DNA from: Climacteris rufus
Taxonomy: Eukaryota > Chordata > Aves > Passeriformes > Climacteridae
Direction of reading: 5' to 3'
Length of the DNA: 64,000 nucleotides
Assembly: GCA_013398175.1 (NCBI GenBank)
Contig: VZRZ01004576.1
Location: forward strand, 72,473-136,472
Position numbers and translations under genes: made by a program. Each line of letters starts with the position of its first letter. Positions within the stretch are counted from its first letter, which is position 1. A model generated the notes under the pieces. That model did no database searches, was not told the DNA's origin, and saw only the letters and a program-made list of their open reading frames with translations. This document shows positions 57,987 to 64,000 of this stretch, one piece after another.

Positions 57987-60961
57987 ATAACTTCATGCCC
58001 AGGATTTCTGGTTTCTTCAGCAGTTTGGCCAGGATTTTCTTGCTCTAATTTAGGTGCCTGAAACTTTATTGATATCTAATGCTTCGACTTTGCTAGTGAG
58101 TTGTGACTAAACCATTCTCAGGCACTGAAGTTCATATTGGCATTATTAAAGTATCTCACCCTCCAAACCAGAATGGGTGCTCACATATTGCCTCTTGGGA
58201 GTGGCCATGGATTGGTTTTAGCCCCCAAACCATGCCCAAAAAGTGTTTTGGAGAATGATATTTGTCTTAGCCTGCAGTGGGGACACATATATTCTGATAA
58301 CACAGAGGTCTGAGTGTCCTTGTCCAGGACACCCTCTGGCAGCCTCCAGCATCTTCACTAGTAGAGACACAGCCTGCCATTGATTCATCTTATTAATTCT
58401 TTTTCCATCAGTATTCAAATCTCTCCTTCTCATGAGCAATAGTGGTCTCTCCCAACAGTGAATGAACATCAGGAATACAACTGCCATCTGTAGTAATTAT
58501 CCCTGCTTTTCAGATGTGTCTGAGGTCCCTGAGATCCATCCACCATGCAGCCCACATGAGATTGGAGAAGCTGCTAATGACTGATTCTTCACATAGTTCT
58601 TGGACAAAACCTCCCCTGTCCCTCCCTTGTGGCCTCTCTTCCAAACCAATCCCCAGGCACTCCTCGTCCTTTGCTGCCTCCACATGTACCAAGTTCAAAC
58701 CAAACATTTGTCTCTCTTCTCCATAGGGGACCGTGCAGCAGCCATGACCCTTACCTCCTGAGGTGGCACTGGTCTTTGCAAGGCAGTGGTAGTCAGGTCC
58801 AGAACTGGATTCAAGCCCTTGCAAAGGAGTCCTTGGCATCTTGGAGATAGTACAGCTTTCCTTTCACTGTTTTTTGGGTGTGCTGCAGCAGCACTGTCTT
58901 CAAGCTACATTGCATCCTCCAGTAAGACAGGCAAACCACAGCCAGATTGTCCACCAGAAAAGGTGGATCAGATAAGGGAATCCAAAACAGGAGATAGGCA
59001 CAGAAACCACACTGTAGGAGACAGATCTAGAGAACTGAGCAACTGAGTGCTCCTAAGGCTGAAAGGAGGCATGGGAAGGGGTAGTAGCAAGGATGTATTC
59101 AAGAGGTGATTCTCACAGACCAGAGAGTTCAGAAGAGGATGCAAAGCAAATTTTTAGCTACTCAGAATATCACTCCTACTAACTATAGCTGTGGTGAGAA
59201 AGCCAGTGTGTCCTGACAGGAAACGTATGCAATATAAAGACATTGTCAGAGCCAAACATCTGCAGCTGGTTGAGGTTATTGCTTGTGAGACCGTTACTCC
59301 ATTTTGACTACAGTGGAAAAGGGAAATTCGAGTGTAAGAGAAGTGAAAAAAAATATTTGAGAATCCCTCTTCTGTACAAGCACAGACAGGTTTTGGTTTT
59401 CACTGTGCCTGTCTCACCAAGCTATCGCACTTCTCTGTTGTCACAGCCTCAGGTGCCAGGCAATGCAACCGAAAGCGCGTGATGCTTTCCCCGGAATGAC
59501 GTGATGCTTTCCCTGGAATGACACATCTTCCTTCAGATACGCTTAACTGCACTGGGGCCTTGAGTCACTGGGGAGATGCCTGCCCATCCACTGCTGTCTG
59601 CCTCTGGGCAATGAATACCGGGCACTTCCAAACAATTCACAGTGGGGTTTTTTCTTGGGAAGGTTTCTGTTTCTTAGACCTGTGTCCCTGCGCATGGCTG
59701 TGCTGGGAGAGCAGGGCATCTGTCACCTCAGCAAGCAGGTCCTGTACACCCTCACACACAGGTGATGTGTGCAGAGCTCTCAACACAGGTTGAGAGCAAC
59801 GATAGTGGTGTGTGTGCTGCCACAACCTGCTGAGCCACCCAGGCCGTAGGGGGGGCACCTGAGAGGCAGCACATTGCCGGGCACCTGGAGGTAGAAATTC
59901 ATGCCCTGGCTGTTGGTGCCAGGCTGAAACAGTGCAAAAGCAGAGAAAACTGCAGGCAGAGGATGCAGAACTATACATGTCTTGCATGTATAGCTGTCCT
60001 GCACCTCACAGGTGCCAAGACTTGCTTGTCCATACAAGGAGAATTGCATCATGGCTCAGTGAAGGTTTATGCTTATATTTTGGATATAGAGCTTAGGGCA
60101 ATCTGAGCCTTAGTACCTCTTTAGCATCAGAAACAAGAGTTGTAGCTCAGGCATATGAATTTTTTCCTTTCAGATACAAACAAAAGCAGTTCATATTTGT
60201 TTAACCTAGAGTAAAATTTAAATGAAATCTCACTAATATCTTTGAATTAGAGCAGTAAGATTCTCCCTTTTCTGCTGGATACACCTCAGCAGATCACCTT
60301 AGCAGCACACCTGCCATATACACCAGGGTCCTTCCCTTCCAGTCATTTCCATCCAGCATATCCGCTGCCCTTACAGCACCCAGCTCATTAATTCCTTCCT
60401 CACTACGTGCTTATTAACACTCAGCAGTGCTCTCACCCTTTTAGCCAGCTCTATGCATACCTAATCCCTGTTTCTCACAGCTCTCTCACCACTGCAACCC
60501 ACAAGACTCCATGAAAGGCTTAACTGAAATTCCCAAGAAGGAAACATACTTTTTTTGTGTAGGAAATAGCTTCTCAAAGGGTATGTTGGGCTGATACAAT
60601 CCAACATTGCAAAGTCGTATTTCATTTTATCCAGTTCACCTCCCAACCTCTATTTGCCTTTCTTTCAAAATTTTCCTGAGAGCTTTGCATACTACTGCAA
60701 CCAACCACTTAAGACTGCCTGGGTCATTTTGTCTCCCCGCATTTTCAACTAAGGGACCTGGGTTTGCTTTTCTTCATATGTGTGTTACTGTCCTTATCTA
60801 AGAGGTCTGAAACCAGGAATACTTGCTACCACAACTGTGCTTTCATGTACCAGTCCCTCCCAAATTCAGAGGCATACTTTGCCTCTCAAGAATCCAGGAG
60901 TTTTCTGGAAAAAAAAATGAGACATTCACTGCATCCTGAACAGCAGAAGTTCCAGAAAGAT
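57987..60961. other. Unique non-coding DNA
   Basis: The interval has overlapping short frames on both strands (for example 109 codons minus at 58510-58839 and 116 codons minus at 59637-59987) without family resemblance. The only structured item is the 22-base tandem duplication at 59478-59521. No other repeat was recognised. Confidence 0.5.
59478..59521 (+). repeat. 22-base tandem duplication
   Basis: Two adjacent 22-base copies begin cgtgatgctttccc and end ggaatga, differing by one base (c versus t in the middle). High identity and a CpG kept in both copies suggest a recent duplication. Confidence 0.92.
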
Positions 60962-62278
60962 AATCACAGAAGCACAGAATCAGCTGAGTTGGAAGGGACC
61001 CACAAGGATCACCAAGTTCAAATCCCAGTCCTGCACAGCACCATCCTCAAGAATCACACCATGTCCTCATGAGTATTGTCCAAATACTTCCTGAGTTTTG
61101 TCAGGCTTGGTGCTGTGAACACTTCCCTGGGGAGCCTGCTCCAGCGCCCAGCCACCCTCTGGGTGAAGAATCTTTTTCTGATATTCAACTCAAACCACCT
61201 CTGAAACACCTTCAGGCCATTCCCTCAGGTGCTGTCACTGCTCACCACAGAGATCAGTGCCTACCCCTCCTCGTCCCCTCACGGGGAAGTTGTAACTGCA
61301 ATGAGGTCACCCCTCAGTCTCCTCCAGGCTGAACAGACCAAGTGCCTTCAGCTGCTCCTCATAAGGCTTCCCCTCTAGGCCCTTCACCATCTTCATTGCT
61401 GTCCTTGGGCTGCCCCTTAATAGTTTAACATCTTTCTTATATTGTGGTGCTCCAAACTGNNNNNNNNNNNNNNNNNNNNNNNNNNNNNNNNNNNNNNNNN
61501 NNNNNNNNNNNNNNNNNNNNNNNNNNNNNNNNNNNNNNNNNNNNNNNNNNNNNNNNNNNNNNNNNNNNNNNNNNNNNNNNNNNNNNNNNNNNNNNNNNNN
61601 NNNNNNNNNNNNNNNNNNNNNNNNNNNNNNNNNNNNNNNNNNNNNNNNNNNNNNNNNNNNNNNNNNNNNNNNNNNNNNNNNNNNNNNNNNNNNNNNNNNN
61701 NNNNNNNNNNNNNNNNNNNNNNNNNNNNNNNNNNNNNNNNNNNNNNNNNNNNNNNNNNNNNNNNNNNNNNNNNNNNNNNNNNNNNNNNNNNNNNNNNNNN
61801 NNNNNNNNNNNNNNNNNNNNNNNNNNNNNNNNNNNNNNNNNNNNNNNNNNNNNNNNNNNNNNNNNNNNNNNNNNNNNNNNNNNNNNNNNNNNNNNNTGCT
61901 TAGTATCCCTTCCAGTCCTGCATCCAAGACATTTATGAAGAAGCTGAAGACCACAAGGTCGAGAATGGAGCCCTGTGGAACTTCACTAGTGACAGGTCAC
62001 CAGTCTGATGTCACCCTTTGTAACCCTTCGTGCCTGACCAAATTGGCCAATTGCTCACCCATCCCATGATGTGTTTATCCAGCTGTGTGCTCGATATTCT
62101 GTCCACAAGGATCTTGTAAGAGACAGCACTGAAAGCTTCACTGAAATCCAAAAATATTACAACAACCAGCTTCCCTTGATCAGTTAGGTGGGTTACCTTG
62201 TCATAAAGGAAATCAGGTTTGATAAGCAGGACTGTCCTCTCAGGAAGCCTGCTGGCTGTGACTGATAATGAGATGATG
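60962..62278 (-). mobile_element. CR1 LINE, 3' half, interrupted by an assembly gap
   Basis: The left edge is the reversed tail (aatcacagaagcacagaatc, ttggaagggacccacaagga). Rightward it passes through the 3' untranslated region, the end of ORF2, the gap (61460-61896) and then ORF2 reverse-transcriptase sequence. In minus sense the right part includes ctgatcaagggaagctggtt, atttttggatttcagtgaag and cttcataaatgtcttggatg, which encode the palm region; the catalytic aspartate box itself would fall in the gap. Stops and frameshifts are present. The apparent 215-codon frame exists only because N cannot be read as stop. Confidence 0.92.
61460..61896. other. Assembly gap (437 N)
   Basis: A run of 437 N inside a CR1 copy. 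Both flanks belong to the same CR1 in the same orientation, so the missing part is probably mostly CR1 ORF2 sequence. A repeat in the gap explains why assembly failed. Confidence 0.98.
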
Positions 62279-64000
62279 GAGATCCAAATTTACTTATGAT
62301 TATCCCCAAAGCGTGCTACTAGACACAAATTGAGCAATAGTTGGCACTATGTTTATAGCTGTGAAGGCAGGAATTTGTTCAACTGTATCTCTATTGTTAG
62401 AGCTTATCTACTACATTTTGGAGATCCAAAATGTTGCTATAGCTCTGCAGTTTCATTTCTGGAATTACTACCTGGAAAAATGATGAGAAGAAGTGGAATA
62501 ATGAATGAGTTAACTACCAATAGAAGAGTTTTCAGTTTCCTACTAATCCTCTTCTTTGCTGAGACATGTCTGATTATCCCTGTTGTATTATCCTTTTCAA
62601 TCACAATTCCCAGCAAGATAATTACCAGCACTGCTTTTACAACACCTGTAGCTAAAATAGTTTTGCAATATGAGGAATATCAACAAGATGCATTTTGTAG
62701 GCTTCCTCTCAATTTTATTGAACGTTTCTTGAAGAGGCAAAAATCTCTCCTGTAATATTTAAAGAATCTCCATGCAGAAATAGATTTTTAAACAAGTACT
62801 AATGTGATACTTCACATTTAAACTGTTTCACTTTATAAGTTCAAATAGAGTTGTGAATTAAATTCCTGATCCTCTGCTTGAAACATACTATAAGCATTCT
62901 AATTCTGCAATTTCATTCTAGAAATTTAAACCAGGCCCAATTCTTTGATCTGCTCAGTCCCTTACAAAACCTTTATAAAAAATAATAAACAAAACATCAC
63001 ACAAGGTAAAACTGCCAACAACAACAACAACCTCAACCTTCTGTTGCATCTCAGTGGTAACAATGCTAAGCTTAAAAGCTAAATTTTGTGGGCACAGCTA
63101 ACTGTTTATGAAAGAAATGGTACCTACATCACATGAATTGTCAAAAATTAAATTTATCGGTACTGTAAACTAACTGTAATGAATAAAATGCAAAAGACTG
63201 GAAAGTTGGACGTCAGCGGAGAGAAATGACACAAACCATGCGTATGTGAATGGTTGTAATGGGAATGAACTACATTATTTATGTAAAACTAACTATTTAC
63301 TATGCCTAAACATGTTGGTTTGTACCAGGATATTGCATGGTTTTTCCTCCTGGTGCTCTCTTGCCCAGTCTGTGAAGCTTTCATTTATTTTCAGGAAACA
63401 TTTAACATATTCCTGCCATGTTGCATAAAATTCTGCCTGAGAGGAAGGTAACTACACCTGCCAGCTCCATGTGTGCTGAGAAATGTGTGCTGAAGCTAAA
63501 GGCTTCAGACAACACACCTTACAAAAGCTTTGTCCTAGGACAAAGGCCCAGCAGACATCCTCATCTGTCCCACTGCTGTGTGGCCCTGCAGTCGCCAAAG
63601 GTGCCAAGAGGATTGCTCAGAAACCTGCCCCTAAGTACCTGTTTGCTTTTCTTCCACATGTAGGACAGCCCTGCGAAAGGAGCTGGGGAAATCGATATGC
63701 GAATGGAGATGCTTAAACAATCAGGAACAATTCCAGGCCGTGTGAAGTGCCCGAGGCCATCCTCTGGCTCCTTTCAGAGCCAACGCTAAAACTTAGAGAC
63801 CACCCGTGTGCCAGAGTTTCTTCACTACAGCGTGGAGTGTGATCACTGTGCTGTCGGTCCCACAGCAGGGAGAGGAGCTGCTCCCCTCGCTCTGGGTCTG
63901 TAGAACACCATGTGGAGTTTTCAGCAGCTTTGCTATGAATCAGCTCGTGCACGGTTGAGTCCAAGGAGTGGGAATGCTCTCCCCTCCCAGAGGGTGAACC
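62279..64000. other. Unique non-coding DNA with one short unexplained frame
   Basis: Just past the CR1, the plus strand has an ATG-initiated open frame of 91 codons ending in TAA at 62753-62755. It has an N-terminal basic part and a hydrophobic stretch (VFSFLLILFFAETCLIIPVV) that could be a membrane segment. No family is recognised, there is no promoter or splice support, and the sequence is AT-rich, so chance is likely. The rest, to 64000, has short frames only. Confidence 0.4.

Noticed and set aside
61307..61954. 215-codon minus-strand open frame, and plus-strand frames of 153-164 codons, across the gap
   Set aside because: The frames exist only because N codons are not stops; the readable ends are CR1 sequence.
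1..64000. CRISPR arrays, tRNA or rRNA genes, riboswitches, bacterial or phage systems
   Set aside because: No spaced direct-repeat array, cloverleaf or operon-like gene run was seen, and the repeat content is that of a bird nuclear genome.

Overview
This window looks like avian nuclear DNA from a draft assembly. The main evidence is the repeats: eight fragments of the CR1 LINE, the dominant bird retrotransposon, including several 3' ends with the usual tail. One degraded solo LTR matches a common avian endogenous retrovirus family. There are two runs of N (39209-39244 and 61460-61896). The sequence is AT-rich and locally CpG-poor, has no operon-like gene packing, and no open frame longer than about 220 codons. 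Nothing suggests bacterial, viral or plasmid DNA. I cannot name the species; the LTR family is familiar from songbird and chicken genomes.

Layout. Positions 1-8.9 kb are mostly unique non-coding DNA with one short CR1 tail (4.89 kb, minus). A CR1 3' end lies at 8.96-9.39 kb (plus). Around 11.3-11.6 kb is a CpG-retaining, conserved-looking block. An ancient LINE tail (12.3 kb) and a MIR-like SINE relic (16.9 kb, minus) follow. The 20.6-24.2 kb stretch holds the best protein-coding candidates: a probable 3'-terminal coding exon on the minus strand (23983-24153) with a polyadenylation signal about 100 bases downstream, a possible internal minus-strand exon (20640-20784), and a plus-strand exon candidate with near-consensus splice sites (21922-21986). 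From 24 to 32 kb the DNA is unique and partly AT-rich. A CR1 reverse-transcriptase fragment (32.6-33.0 kb) and a 2.1-kb CR1 lacking its middle (35.2-37.3 kb) come next. From 37 to 44 kb there is unique DNA with a CpG patch at 43.1-43.3 kb. The 44-50 kb part is repeat-rich: CR1, the solo LTR, a second MIR-like relic and a 1-kb CR1. From 49.7 to 57.3 kb there is mostly unique DNA, with an exon-like segment at 53.4 kb and a splice-site-rich block at 56.0-56.3 kb. The end carries CR1 copies on the minus strand at 57.3-58.0 kb and 61.0-62.3 kb, the latter split by the larger gap.

Interpretation. The window is best read as intergenic or intronic DNA of a bird chromosome. It may overlap the 3' end of a minus-strand gene near 24 kb whose other exons I could not place. 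No complete gene, RNA gene, CRISPR array or defence system is visible, and I found no convincing new biological system. Exon calls rest on open frame, codon-position bias and splice-site shape only, so their confidence is deliberately low to moderate.
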